Made by a program: the position numbers and the translations under genes. Source: Vandiemenella viatica (taxonomy: Eukaryota; Arthropoda; Insecta; Orthoptera; Morabidae). Taken from it: 64,000 bases of DNA. The stretch spans positions 122,914,597-122,978,596 of the forward strand of contig CM061921.1 in assembly GCA_031002005.1 (NCBI GenBank), given 5' to 3'. Positions within the stretch are counted from its first letter, which is position 1. Each line of letters starts with the position of its first letter. This document shows positions 22,701 to 34,399 of the stretch, piece by piece. Under the pieces are notes generated by a model. That model saw only the letters and a list, made by a program, of their open reading frames with translations. It did not search any database and was not told where the DNA came from.

Positions 22701-25559
22701 AATAAAAACAGCTGCGGAACATTCGAACTTCGGTAGTGTGACAATAGCGATACACGTGGGCGGGGGAAACACGTTTAATAATATGATGTGCCTCGTAAAC
22801 ATCCGGTCCGTAGGAACTTAAACAGTCATCCTGTGTCAAATCATTGGAAATATTAGATTTTAATGATGTGGTGACGCTGTCAGAAAAATGGTTGACCCCA
22901 ATAACATATGGTACTTTTCAATTATTTTCATTTCTCACCCTGCTACAATGTATCCCTTAGAAAAATAGACATCACTGCTGAATGTACTGTCTTAAAAATC
23001 AACCAAATACGCCACATCCGAGATATTGACAGTCAATAAAATATAGCTGGTCCATAATATCATTCCGTTTAAGGGCTTTTTATCTATAGCCCGTTCCGTG
23101 TAGAAGTAAATTTAACTGTGAGTAGAAGAGATTCTATAAATTAACTGCCACTTAACCTTCCAGCCGTAGATTAAAAGAAAATAAATTATTATTTCAGATT
23201 TTCTCAATGTGATTTATGAGTCTCCTGATACGAGTAAGAAATAACAGTTGACTGTTAAGCCCTAACTTGGATTGAAATCTTTCTTCGATTCAGTACGTCC
23301 TAATTAGTAGTGAGTGTGTGAACCTGCCCTTCGTCGTGTTTAATTTTCCAGAACACATCAGTTCATCATAGAGACAGTCATTTATAAGCGCATGAAATAA
23401 TTACATTCTCTATCGCTGTAAAATAATGTTTTCAAATCGTTACTAAAAAAAATAATAATTACTTGGCACAGTGAGCAAGAAAGTTAAAAGATAAAAAGCT
23501 GAAGAAACAATCCCCGCTATAATATTACAAAAATTATACGTAGATTCTAAACTCTTTAAAAAAATTTAAAATCACTTGCCTCAACCGCATATCACAAATT
23601 TAGTTACTGTGTATTATTATGTGACTAGTTGCTTTCAATATAGGTTTAAAAAGCTTTGTTCAAATTTCGCAAACATTAAATAGTGCCAAATTTCACTTTC
23701 ATCTAAATGGAATCGTTAACGAGAAGCTAAATGATGATTTGGCAAATTCAAAATACTGATATCAAATTTTTTTTATGGTTCAGGATATATTTGTAACTTG
23801 ATACATAAAGTAAATTTTGATAAAATTGTAAATTAGTCACAGAATTACTGTGTTAGTAATTAACTCACGTTTCGATGAATAGCTTATTCCCGAAAATCAA
23901 AGTGTTTAGTGAAATATCAGTTAAGCTCTAAATTCCTAGAAGAATAGGTTTTGACTTTTATAAGGAAAAATTTGTCTGATTGGTCTTTAGGATTGTTACT
24001 TAATTTGTTCTGAATGTATAATTTATCCTATTTTGATTACTGTCTCTTTCAGTTCAATACGAGGTACGCTATTTGTGTCATTCTGTGGTCACAATTTATG
24101 TGTCAGAAGTTGAGAGAAACATATATTCTTTGTGTATCGTGTACCGTTTCCTTCTGCTCCCAGCATATTATTAGTCTCGGCTCTGAAAGATATTCATGAC
24201 TCAAACACCGGGTACGCATGCATACATATTGAAATCTCCCTATTTTATATATCCTCATATCTCGGAGGAAAACTCAATAAAATATTTACAATATTTGTTT
24301 CTTCTTTGTATCATATTTTCATTCGTTTCTCATCCCACGGCTCGCAGTTTGAGTCACTGTCGAAGGAACGGTTCATCTTGCAACCAGCGAAAGCAATTCT
24401 GGAATCTTAACGTTGGCTCGCCTGAGGAAGGAGCACATGGATTTTCTGCGTACGTTACTCAGCGCTAATAGGATAAAGAGAAAAATGGGACCATGAATTT
24501 GCTTCCCCTCCAGGACTCCACAGTTCCTTCCCTCTCTCTACAACTTCAAATTTACTAAATAAAATTTTATACGAATTCAATTTATTTTAAATCGGAGGTA
24601 ATTTCTGGATCAATTAAGTTCGCAGTATTTTCAGTATGGTTGACGTTACATATTACACATAAGTCAACTGTTTTTTAATTATATGCTTCTATAGTTCATG
24701 TGATTTATATTAGCTGTACTGAAAAATACGTTAATACTTTCTGGAGAAATTAACTGTAGCTCGGACCGAAGTGAAGGATAATTGAATAATTGTTATCTGA
24801 TCTTTATGTGAAGCGCTTGATAGGTGAGCTGAACAGATATCTAATTTAGTGTATTTAAATAAATCTAAATCCGTTTTAATCTTTATTTAATATCTCGCTT
24901 ATGAATGTAGAGGAAACCATTTACGATTTATGCATAACAGCTTTATTCTGAGTTGGATTTTTTCAAATCATTTTGTTCTTCATTAATAGAAATCCGATAA
25001 CAATAATAAGAAAAAACAACACGAATGAACAAAATAAATTATATTTAAGCTTAGATGTGAGGAGTATGGCTTACTATTGCACAACTTAGGCGAGAGGACT
25101 TTAATTTCGGGTTTTGATTACTCCGGTAGTAAATTATCAAATACAGCCAAAAACTATATTAATCAGCAGCAGAGTTGTTCTTCTTGGCTCAAATGAAGAG
25201 AAAAAGACACATGTGGTTTTAAGAAATTGACACCATTTAAGAATAAACAAAAAATCAAAATGTGAACTAAACGGATAAGATCTTCTAATGATATTCATGT
25301 TTTGTATTTATCGAGTTCTTATTAACTCCTTGGAGACTATGCAGTCTCTACGGTGATTGTTAATTAAATAACATTATGGCGAAAAATATGAAGAGCTAGG
25401 TGAATCAGATTATAATAAATCAAGATATTGGAAATATTGAAGTTATTTGGCACTATCCAGTCATAAAAATTTGAATTCCATCGTAACTTTTAACCGCAAT
25501 TATTGCATAAATCGTATTCAGCAACAGGACTTAAATCACAAAAACTAATTAGTAGATTC
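22701..25559. other. AT-rich intergenic DNA, no gene recognised
   Basis: All open frames are short and unrelated to known families. It may hold the rest of the mariner remnant at its left edge. No repeat was recognised elsewhere. Confidence 0.55.
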
Positions 25560-25695
25560 GACTTAGTAGCTCACTGGTTAAGCGTCTCAGGAGTTTGGCT
25601 TGAACTCTCGGTGAGGCCAAGAGTTCTGAGTTCTCGTTGATTGTATGAGTTACACCGAGAAGTTACGTGTTTCACATTAAACTGTAGGTCCAGCT
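25560..25695 (+). repeat. Second SINE family, decayed copy
   Basis: TAGCTCACTGGTTAAGCGTCT resembles a tRNA A-box region, and CACATTAAACTGTAGGTCC matches CACGTTAAACTGAAGGGTCC in the better copy at 49108-49360. Confidence 0.55.
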
Positions 25696-25875
25696 AGGAT
25701 AAAATCAAAAATAAGTTTGTAGGAAAATTGCCTAAATTCTAAGGAAAACAGTGAAGGAGTTGTATCAGATAAATAATGAAACAAAATATTGAAAAACGTA
25801 ATAAAACCAGGTAAAAAAAAATTATGAATAAAGAAATAAGGCAATTAACAATAATACACCCCAAAGAAATGCTTC

Positions 25876-26260
25876 GAACAGATGCTGACTGGGTAAAAGG
25901 AACAGTGGAGTTATTATGTTCTTGGAACAGATGCTGACTGGGTAGAAGGAACAGTGGAGTCATTATGTGCTAAGAACAGATGCAGACTGGGTAGAAGGTA
26001 CAATAGAGTTGTTATGTGCTTATAACAGATGCTGACTAGGTAGAAGGAACAGTGGAGTTATTATGTGCATAGAACAGATGCCGACTGGGTAGAAAGAACA
26101 GTGGAGTTATTATTGCATAGAACAGATGCTGAATGAGCAGAAAGAACAGTGGAGTTATTATGTGCTTAGAACTGATGCTGACAGGGTAAAAAGAACAGTG
26201 GAGTTATTATGTGCTTAGCAAAGATGCTGACTGGGCAGAAAGAACAGTGGAGTTATTGGG
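25876..26260. repeat. 49-bp minisatellite, eight units
   Basis: The unit is GAACAGATGCTGACTGGGTA followed by GAAGGAACAGTGGAGTTATT and ATGTGCTTA. Units start at 25876, 25925, 25974, 26023, 26072, 26120, 26169 and 26218, so the period is 49 with one 48-bp unit. Neighbouring units differ at a few positions. The last unit breaks off at GAGTTATTGGG. Confidence 0.95.
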
Positions 26261-26662
26261 CATTTTCTACAAGCAGGAATGGTCTTGGAAAAAGACCGCT
26301 GTGTCTTACAGTTGATGACGTTTGATAATTCTATATGCAGTGGAACTTTTTAAATTATTATGTCTGCATTCTGAAGGAAATGGATGATTGCTTTCCAAAC
26401 TGGAATAAGCTGGATTTGCAAAAGGAAAATGATGTTATCTCCGAAAAACTAATTGAAAGGTTACGTATGTGGTTATAAAAGTAAGTGTATTATGGTTAAT
26501 TCCGTGTTCATGAGAATCGAAGTGATTAAGATCTGACATCTTTAGTTGATCAAATAATTGTGCATCGACTACTAGGCTGCAAAAATAGATATATTAAAAA
26601 AAAAAGATTCATAGCCGAGTCAGACTGTAACTATTGTTCCAATATATCTAGAAGTTATGGTC

Positions 26663-26696
<34 letters not shown>

Positions 26697-26703
26697 AAAC
26701 TGA
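26261..26703. other. Intergenic DNA ending in an A-tract
   Basis: No gene was recognised. A pure A27 tract at 26667-26693 immediately precedes a SINE head and may be the tail of an unidentified retrosequence or of an earlier insertion. Confidence 0.5.
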
Positions 26704-26890
26704 ACGTTGTGGACGAGCGATAAAGTTCTGGCCCCGCATTCGAGAGGATGTGGGTTCAAATCCCCTTCTGGGCATCCAGTTTTGGATTTTCTAGAGTTTT
26801 TCCAAATCACTACAAGCGAACGTCGGGATAGTTTCATCAAAAAGCCCATATTTCCGTCTCCCATGACCTCGAAGTTGAAAAGTCAAGCTG
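26704..26890 (+). repeat. tRNA-derived SINE (main family), diverged
   Basis: ACGTTGTGGACGAGCGATAA and TCTGGCCCCGCATTCGAGAGG form the head. GGTTCAAATCC is the B box. The body TTTTCTAGAGTTTTTCCAAA, TCACTACAAGCGAACGTCGGG runs to CATGACCTCG. Confidence 0.75.
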
Positions 26891-27188
26891 GAAACAAATT
26901 GAAAAAAGTTAAGAAAGTTCTGTTTCCTCGAGGATATACGGTTCTACTCCTGTATAATTCTTTCGTCTGTTAACTGTGTGAGACAACAGCCTCAGTTAGC
27001 AATATAAGCAAGTTAGTTGAACGAGGATGAGGAAAATCGCATGCCTGAAATGTCTGTGGGCCTACGGAATTTTCTTCCGTGTTAGCAAACCACGACCGCA
27101 GACACATTCACAAATTCCTTCGCTAGAGTCCCGACCAAGACTGGCGATAGCAGTGTAGGGGCTAGAACACTGTCATCGCATTATAAAG

Positions 27189-27310
27189 GTCTCCTGCCAT
27201 ATCCCGTATATCCCTTCCAAACCATTACCCTTTCGGATTGGTGCAATGCACCATACGCCACACACTTTTAGTGAATCACGGAGAAATAATAATAATTATA
27301 ATAATAACAA
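27189..27310 (+). mobile_element. CR1-type LINE, 3'-end stub
   Basis: CTCCTGCCATATCCCGTATA, GGTGCAATGCACCATACGCC and TTTTAGTGAATCACGG match the 3' UTR ends of the CR1-type copies at 36460-36570 and 59970-60085. It ends in an AATAATA-rich tail. Extreme 5' truncation is typical of LINE insertions. Confidence 0.8.
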
Positions 27311-28394
27311 AGGACACCGATTCGATTCCTTGCTCGCACATGATTGCTTTTGCATGAGTGTAGTGTTCGTCTTGTGTTGACTTCACAATAGAGTACCAAC
27401 AAAAGCTGACACAATAGTCAGCAGGTTAAATGGTCAAATGCACCGAAGGTCATAAAATATTTAGATCAGCAGATGAAGACTGGTCAATTTTCAATAACGT
27501 GCACTTCCTTTTTTTTTTAAATAGTTCCATTATTCCGGAATATTGATTAATTCATTTTGTAATAAAATATGCAAGTAGAGCATAACAAGATGCAATGAGC
27601 GTCTGCTGAAGTCAAAACCCTCTAGAAGTAATTTTCAGAAATTTTTAATGACTAATACATATTAGTTCAATGTTATTTTTCAACATTTTCATCGGTCTTC
27701 AAACTATGATCAAGTAACTTTAATAATATGTTATATGAAGTTGTTTCTGTTACTTTCGGCAAATGGCTGTAACTGTATTTGTAGGTAACTTGAAAATGGG
27801 CATATTTCAAGTACGGATGGTCATTTTCATAAATCATATTAGAGCTAACTCTACTGATCAAGTGTTCTTCACTTCCTCAGAGCCACTGGTAAATAAACAC
27901 TTCCTCGAAACGTTTGTCAGATCGGTTACTTCCTCCTTGCGTCTGAACTGAGCCAGCAGGAAGATTTTCTTCTTACAGAATGACCACGCATAATGTTAAA
28001 GAGATTAAAATCTCAACTGAAATTAAATACCCTCCCGTGTGCACTAAAGAGTTTCAGTACAGGACGCCTACTTTCCAAATTTTTTATCCTAATATGTTTT
28101 TAGAACTTAGCCATGTTACTAGTTGGCACCAAACAAAGAATATTTTTTGTGAGATGAGGTGCACCAGTGAGATATTTTTGAAGGCGGGCAATTGCCTTTT
28201 GGTTCAATAAAATTGTTTTTAAATTTTTAGTGGCATTCCTCCCAATAGCCATTCATCTAGCTAAGCCGTTTTGTGTGTTTATCTTGTGTACTGATGTATT
28301 TTCAAATGCTTTTTGCTCATACAATTGAAAGATGACACAAGACCTACAACCAAACCTTCTTTAACACCGATGCCCCTGTCCGGAATCGCACCAG
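27311..28394. other. Intergenic DNA, no gene recognised
   Basis: No open frame of note. GATTCGATTCCTTGCTCGCA near 27320 could be a lone B-box remnant. Confidence 0.5.
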
Positions 28395-28612
28395 TGACCG
28401 AGAGTCCCGGTAACTCTCAAGCCATCCCATTCGAAAGGACAGGGATTGAAATCTTCCTGCATCCATTCGTATTTCGATGTTGCATGATTAATCGAAATCA
28501 CTCCATGAGTGCTGGGACGATTCCGTGGAATGACCATGGCTTAGTTCCTTCCAGAAACATGCCTCCAGTCCTTTTTGCTCTATAATGATTTCGACGTCGA
28601 CCAGCCCTAAAA
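28395..28612 (+). repeat. SINE related to the main family, diverged
   Basis: ACAGGGATTGAAATC (B-box-like), AAATCACTCCATGAGTGCTG, GGGACGATTCC, ATGACCATGGCTTAGTTCCT and TTTCGACGTCGACCAG follow the order of the main SINE with many substitutions. Confidence 0.55.
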
Positions 28613-28783
28613 CAACACCGAACTAGAGATTCTTCACATGAGGAAATAGCACTCTAGTCCCTTCGCTACCATGTTCGGCCATCGAATAAGATACATCCAA
28701 CAAGGAAAAGATTCAAAACACACCACAGAGATGTAATTATTTTTATTTGAGAAATTATTTTTTGCTTCTAGCTTTACATCTAA

Positions 28784-28970
28784 TCGAGGTCATTAAATGC
28801 AGGAAAGGACTGGAAGCAAGTAATGGAGAGGAATTCGGCCATGGACATTTGGAGGAACAATCCCGGCATTCGCCTAGTGATTTGGGGAAACCATCTAAAA
28901 TGCTTACCAGGATGGCCAGATGAGGATTCGAACCCTCGACCTCCAGAAAACCGGATTAGAGTGATACCAT
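28784..28970 (-). repeat. tRNA-derived SINE (main family)
   Basis: On plus it reads tail to head: ATCGAGGTCATTAAATGCAG, GAATTCGGCCATGGACATTT, GTGATTTGGGGAAACCATC, GAGGATTCGAACCCTCGACC. The minus-strand B box is GGTTCGAATCC. The A-box side is degenerate. Confidence 0.75.
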
Positions 28971-29059
28971 ATACAAACGACGTTCCTTTTTCTTTTCGTC
29001 TTCTTCATATCTTCGACGCCAATGTGATATGATTCCTGATAGTATTGGAAACTAGGATC

Positions 29060-29205
29060 GGGTAAGAATTTCAGCCACGACTTTTTGAAGTAACTTTTCT
29101 GGAGTTCAGCTGGAGAGGTTTTCGAAAATCATTGAATATTGAAATTGGATGCCCGACGGGGTTTTATTTCACGTCCTCCCGAATGTCAGTCAACAGTGTT
29201 ATCTA
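29060..29205 (-). repeat. SINE (main family), decayed
   Basis: ATTTCAGCCACGACTTTTTG, TTGGATGCCCGACGGGGTTT and ACGTCCTCCCGAATG match body and head in reverse orientation, with several small deletions. Confidence 0.65.
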
Positions 29206-29210
29206 TAACC

Positions 29211-29865
29211 ACTAATTCACATTGCAGACGGATTTATTTATTTATTTGCTGTTGTTAATTATTATTTTTACTGCTAAAACTGTTGCTACTGCGTTGAAGT
29301 GAAGCTTACCTTCTAAATATGGTATCGTGAAATCAAAATTAAGGTGTTAATATTCCGAACCATTTATTTTTCTAGAAATAGTTTGTTTATATTTCGTGTC
29401 ATAGTTTACCATTAGTGTTCTTTCGCAAATGCTTTTTCTACTTACCCTTAACCTTTGTGTGTATTTGTCACACACAGTTCTATAACTCTGCAACGCTAGA
29501 AAGTGTAACTAAGTCCATTCAAACTCTCTTATTGGTTTTCCGTGTGTAATTTAGTGATTCTTTTCGGTATGCACCATATAATTGCGTTTGCTAGCGAATA
29601 GTTTACTGTTATACAATGGTTATCAAAATTACGAAAAAAGTGTTGTCATCTCCCTATAATCAATCGATTTGGTTATTTCAATAATTATTATGACTAAAAT
29701 GGTGATATTCGTGATTATTTTTACTGTACAACTCCGAACTTAGCGTCTGAGCGTCTGCGAGTTTCTTGCTGCGCGGGCTCATTTTTTTTAGTCTTGGGTA
29801 AAGTGCTGGATATGAGAGGTCTATTTTATTATGAATTTAGTGTACCACCTACCAGTTATGCTGTC
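29211..29865. other. AT-rich DNA, no feature recognised
   Basis: Nothing beyond short TTTA-rich runs. Confidence 0.5.
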
Positions 29866-30545
29866 CCATGCGGTATTCGTGTCTAGAACGAAGCATAATC
29901 GAAAGGCGAGGGGTCTCGCGAATTCTGTCCCCGACTGTACATAGGGCGCGAGCGATATGTGATACTGACAGCCTACCCGAGGAATTGAGTCATCTGCGTC
30001 AGACCTTTCGACGCAATGGGTACACTGATTATCAGATAAGACTGGCATTCCGAGAGAAACATGTAGGCTCAACAACAACAACAAAGAGCCTCCTGATCGT
30101 CTCGCCTTCTTGCCGTTCTCTGGCGCCACAACGTCCAAGATAGGACGGGTTCTAGCAAAAAGTGGAATTAAGACCGTTTTTCTGCCACCTGGGGTATTTT
30201 GCATTAGTTGTGAATGTGGAAAGAGCTACATTGGTCAGACGGTGCGATGTGTTCACCAACATTGGATGACACGTTCTTTTGGGACAGAAAGAGAAGTCTG
30301 TGGTGGCAGAATACAGCCTCGAACATAGCCATGGCTTTGATTTCGAAAATACCAGAGTACTGGCGCATAATGGGAACTTCTGGAACAGCAAACTTACTGA
30401 AACAGTAGAATTTCGACTGGCGTCTAACCTCGTCAAACATGACATCGGTTACCAGCTGAGTGAAGCTTGGATGCCACTCATCGATACTATTCGTCGACAA
30501 CGCCTCCGGGACGCTCATGACACGGCGCCTCCAGATCAACGGAGA
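29866..30545 (+). pseudogene. Penelope-like element, C-terminal GIY-YIG endonuclease fragment
   Basis: Penelope-like retroelements carry RT followed by a GIY-YIG endonuclease. Here the RT core is absent. The linker reads LPEELSHLRQTFRRNGYTDY (about 29970-30040), then in another frame PFSGATTSKIGRVLAKSGIK (30113-30172), then GVFCISCECGKSYIGQT (about 30193-30243). The first motif is GVF rather than GIY, and YIG is intact. A further shift gives VVAEYSLEHSHGFDFENTRV and EFRLASNLVKHDIGYQLSEA to about 30540. The usual stretch between the KTVFLPP and GVF blocks is missing, and there are at least two frame changes, so it is dead. Confidence 0.8.
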
Positions 30546-30639
30546 GTTCGCTAGTAATAGGAGCGAGCAATTTGTTGCTCATGCATTAGTGAGCGGCTTA
30601 TGGCGATAAGCAATTTGTGGCGAAGGCTTTGTATTCTGA

Positions 30640-31018
30640 TATTTCCATCGAACAAGCGATGACTTTTCGTCCGTCTGCTACAGGCCGTGCGAACAGGGGC
30701 ATCGAATCAAGCCGTGGATTCATCATGGCATTGATTCATGTTGCGACGAGACTTGATCCCTGCTACGACAGGAACCAGAGCCGACCAATCACAGCGTATC
30801 AGCAGGAGTTTTTGCTGGTTCAACAACATCGCACGTTATACCTGCCAGCACGTTTCCCAACGAATGCACTACACGAAGCCGCAGGAGTCTCACCATTTGA
30901 AGACCGCTACCGCACACTGGCGACAGCGTTCTACAGGAAAGCAGAGACTAGTTCAAACCCGTCAGTCAGCTTACTGGGCCGATATGAAATCGTCGCTGGC
31001 CGAAATAGGGAAAAAATA
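30640..31018 (+). pseudogene. Jockey-type LINE ORF2, C-terminal remnant
   Basis: LHEAAGVSPFEDRYRTLATA followed by FYRKAETSSNPSVSLLGRYE resembles the region after the RT thumb in Jockey-type ORF2 proteins. The frame has no stop and continues into the ORF1-like sequence downstream, which must be a fusion of two element pieces. Assignment rests on the motif pattern only. Confidence 0.5.
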
Positions 31019-31960
31019 AATTTCTTCGCTCACCAGAACCCAGAGGAAAGGAAGTTAATGATTGTGATAAAAGGATTACCACCCACAATTCCAGTGGACA
31101 TAATAAAAGAAGAACTAGTCGCTTACGGTTTCGACGGAATAATGGTACATCAATTTAAGAAAAGGGACCCAAATACAAAGGAACTAATACCACTTTCAAC
31201 CTACTGTGTGACACTAAATCCCGGAGAAAAATCTGAGGAAATTTATCATATGACAGGACTACTGTATACTAGTTTAACAGTAGAAAGCTACAAAACCAGG
31301 ATGGGTCCAAGTCAATGTCATCGGTGTCCGAGACTGGATCACACGTCGAACTATTACCAAATGCCCAGTCGCTGGGTGAAATGCGCTGGCAGACATGCAA
31401 CAAAAGATGAACCTTCAGGAGAAACCAAAATGTATTAATTGCGATTTGGCACACCCAGCATCGTAGAAGGGCTGTCAGGCATACCATGCCATATTACGCC
31501 CAACAAATACAAAGTTCCAAAATCAGGAAAAGTAACCAGACACCAGAAAGAAGAGAAATCAAGAAGACCAAAAAGACAACCGAGAAAAGGAGACCAATCA
31601 AACAGGAACCAGGAAGAAGCTACGCTGACAAACTAAAATCGAGGGAGCAAAGGGAGGAAAAAAAAATTGTCCGAGAGGGGAATCAACGAGGCAGAGGAAA
31701 TCAGAGGCAGAAAGAAAACAAATTTCTAAAAGAACATAGTGAAATGGAAGACATCTTTGGAAATTTGACCCTGGAAAAGATAATATCAAACCTTATGACA
31801 ACAATTAAGGCCGTAAAATATTTGGGGCAAAATCATTGCACTAATCAAAGGCCTAAGCGAAATGATGGAGCAATGGCTCACAACATGGGAAAAACACAAG
31901 ACATCAATATATATATTTTTAACGCGAATGGAATCAAAAACAACAAACAGGAAATCATTC
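31019..31960 (+). pseudogene. Jockey-type LINE ORF1, gag-like, frameshifted
   Basis: The MIVIKGLPPTIPVDIIKEEL start is followed by STYCVTLNPGEKSEEIYHMT and a MGPSQCHRCPRLDHTSNYY zinc-knuckle region, the arrangement of Jockey/I ORF1 with a pre-C2HC domain. Several knuckle Cys/His have been lost (for example KCAGRHATKDEP). The frame stops at TAA 31436, and a shifted frame (31486-31983) carries a Lys/Arg-rich tail with RSYADKLKSREQ. The likely ORF1 end overlaps the ORF2 start near 31900. Confidence 0.7.
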
Positions 31961-32375
31961 ACTTCATAACAAGGAAAAAGTAGATCTTATGTTGATAACA
32001 GAATCCCACCTAAAACCGGCACATACTTTTCGCATACCGAACATGAAAATATACGGGCAGGACAGAGAAAGACAAAGGGGAGGCGGCACGGCAATCGTGA
32101 TAAAGTCATCCATGGCACACAAGCCAAAAATAAAGCCAGAAATGCAACATTTGGAAGCAAGCGCACTGTGCATAAACACAATAGATGGAGCAGTAACATT
32201 TATAGCTGCATACCTCAGCCCTCGAAAAGAGTTAATAGAAGACGACATAAATATTGCAATTTCAACGTCTGAGAGGGTTATAATGGCTGGTGACCTAAAT
32301 GGCAGACACCCGGCATGGAACAACAGAGTGGCAAATAGGAAATGGCAAAGATTATTAGAATTACTCAAAAAACAA
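31900..32375 (+). pseudogene. Jockey-type LINE ORF2, endonuclease part, truncated
   Basis: INIYIFNANGIKNNKQEIIH is the usual Jockey endonuclease start. After a TAG at 31981 the frame continues with LMLITESHLKP, the RGGGTAIVIKSS block, TFIAAYLSP and MAGDLNGRHPAWNNR (GDLN motif). Similarity ends near 32375, where a CR1-type RT fragment begins in the same frame, before the catalytic SDH block is reached. Confidence 0.75.
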
Positions 32376-32950
32376 AGGAGGATTCACACACGCTCAAGAA
32401 GGAAGGGGTGTCTCACCGATTTAGAAACCTTAGCTGAGTTAAGAGGACGTATTAAGAATGTAATGCGCGAAGCCTTCAACAATTTTCAATCCAACTCTCT
32501 TTCTAAGAGTCTCACAGAAAATCCAAAGAAATTTTGGTCGTATGTACGAAAAGTCAATTGTATCAACAGCAATATTCCAGCACTAATTCGTGAAGGTGCC
32601 GAGGTTAATAAAGGCCGCGATAAAGCTAACGTACTAAATACTGTATTAAAAAAATCATTTACTGATGAAAATAAGGATAGTATTCCCGTTTTCTCACGCA
32701 GTGGAAAGTTGGTGATGGAATCATTACGAATAGACACTGCAGGTATCATAAAGCAATTAGAGCTCCTGAAGTGGAGGAAAGCACCGGGCCCGGATGGAAT
32801 TCCAGTAAGAGTATTTTCAGAGTATGCGACCGAAATCGGGCCATTTCTGTCTAATATATTCATAAAATCATTAGAAGAGCGAAAAGTATCTTCAGACTGG
32901 AAAATCGCGCAAGTAACTCCGATTTTCAAGAAAGGTGATCGAAGTAGTCG
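32376..32950 (+). pseudogene. CR1-type RT fragment
   Basis: The open frame begun upstream continues with TENPKKFWSYVRKVN, ALIREGAEVNKGRDKANVLN, LLKWRKAPGPDGIPVRVFSE and SSDWKIAQVTPIFKKGDRS, the N-terminal RT blocks of CR1/L2-type LINEs. The same blocks occur, diverged, at 34708-35070 and 58230-58690. It breaks off before the catalytic aspartates at a junction with reverse-strand Jockey sequence. Confidence 0.8.
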
Positions 32951-34195
32951 GTCTTCTACAAATCGGATGATTTCAGCATCTTGGGGTACTTCGGTGGGCC
33001 GATAGTTGGCTTCGAAGACGGTTGATAGCGCGTCTGCTTTAGCCATAGGCTCACAGACTACTTTATTCCCTATCACTAGAGGCGGAATCCTGTCTTTTCT
33101 GCGCATTAGCCCCTTAGTTGCCTTCCATGCAGAACTGTCTTCTGTATCGATGGTCGCGACCCTGGCGGACCATTCTCGTATGCGGTGTTGTTCGAGAGGT
33201 GCTTTTATTTCACGCCGCATCCTGTTTATAGCTCTCTTCACTGTGGGGTCCCTGGTGACCTGCCACTCTCTTGTAGCTCTGTTCTTGAGGATTATTGCCT
33301 CCTTGATGTCAGGTGGAAGTTGACTAACGGCGTTCTAGAAACAGGTGTAGCTACTTCAACAGCCTCGTTAATCCACGTGGCTAGGTCAGCCATGGATATA
33401 TCCGGGCCTGTGGTTGTCGGTGTCGGTGCCTCTTGGACACGTTTGGTAAGTTGTTCCTTAAATACTTCCCAGTCAGTACGCCTCAGGTTGGGATGTCGTC
33501 GCTCCCCTCGAACCAAGATGTCTGTGGCCAAGTAGAATATGACTGGGACATGGTCAGAGGACAGCGCAGTTTTGGTTGCTACACCTAATTTGTGGTGAAG
33601 TCCTTTTGTAATGGCTATGTCCAGAACATCAGACAATCCATGGTTGCAGATGGTGGGTTCGGTTGGACCCCAGACCACTGCATCGTGAGCTTCGCTTACG
33701 TGCAGGAGCCAACGTCCACTGGTGTTTGTAACTCTGGAATTCCAAGCCGTTTGCTTTGCGTTAAAATCCCCTGCCATAAAGATGTTTCCTGGCAACCGGA
33801 GGAGCGCAGCTACATCTTCCACGGCTAGGAGTCTTCTGGGAGCTCTGTAGATGGCAATGAGTATCAGTCTGCCGTTGCTTCTATAGTCGCTAGCTCTGGC
33901 AGTACTATTGGGTAGTGTCTGGTGGTGTTCCTTACATAGATGGCCGTGCCACCCCCTGCTGTCAGGCGATAACTACTGTAACATACATAAATCGTTACAG
34001 CTGCTTTAATACCACGCTTCAGGTGGGTCTCATTGACTAGACAGCCGTCAATGCCCTTCTCTCTTAGAAAGTCTATATACTCTCCCAACTGGCGCCACGC
34101 TGAGCCCTTTCTTGTCAGGTCCGGTGGTCGCTTTCCACGCGCAACTGTTTTCCTCCTGTCATTGTCGGGGGACACATTTGTAGGCAATAGGTTAC
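32951..34195 (-). pseudogene. Jockey-type LINE ORF2, reverse strand: endonuclease to start of RT
   Basis: Read on the minus strand from about 34195: EYIDFLREKGIDGCLVNETHL, LTAGGGTAIYVRN (to 33864). After a frame change comes the 33822-33292 frame with NIFMAGDFNAKQTAWNSRV, SDVLDIAITKG and ALSSDHVPVIFYL, all standard endonuclease motifs with the catalytic Asp-His kept. A further change near 33290 leads to the RT approach region (33241 to about 32951: SSAWKATKGLMRRKD, FEANYRPTEVPQD). It stops before the RT core at the junction with the CR1 fragment. The linker keeps long open stretches, so decay is modest. Confidence 0.8.
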
Positions 34196-34399
34196 GTCCT
34201 GAATTTAATTTTCTGTATCAGTGTGAGAGTCTCTTGCGGGCGGATTGGTGGCCATTTCCGCATTATTGAGAAGACACCGGGAGGAGATGGGGCATTCTTT
34301 GCGGACCTTGGTCATATTGAGCCATTGTTTGCCTGCAACATCCAGTAAAGCCGCGCTCTGATTGGGCGATTCAGCAATTGCTTATAGAGGTGGCCCTGA

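Noticed and set aside
22900..23060. Right end of the mariner-like remnant
   Set aside because: CCGAGATATTGA near 23017 resembles part of the arm, but in direct rather than inverted orientation, and the terminal CAGGGTGTCCAG was not found.
25876..26260. Possible CRISPR array
   Set aside because: Units are contiguous with no unique spacers, and the context is eukaryotic. It is a minisatellite.
30617..31438. 273-codon frame as a single host gene
   Set aside because: The N-terminal half resembles a Jockey ORF2 C-terminus and the C-terminal half a Jockey ORF1. It is a fusion of two element pieces.
32486..33241. 251-codon reverse-strand frame as one protein
   Set aside because: Only its first part (33241 to about 32951) is Jockey sequence. 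The rest is antisense to the forward-strand CR1 RT fragment.
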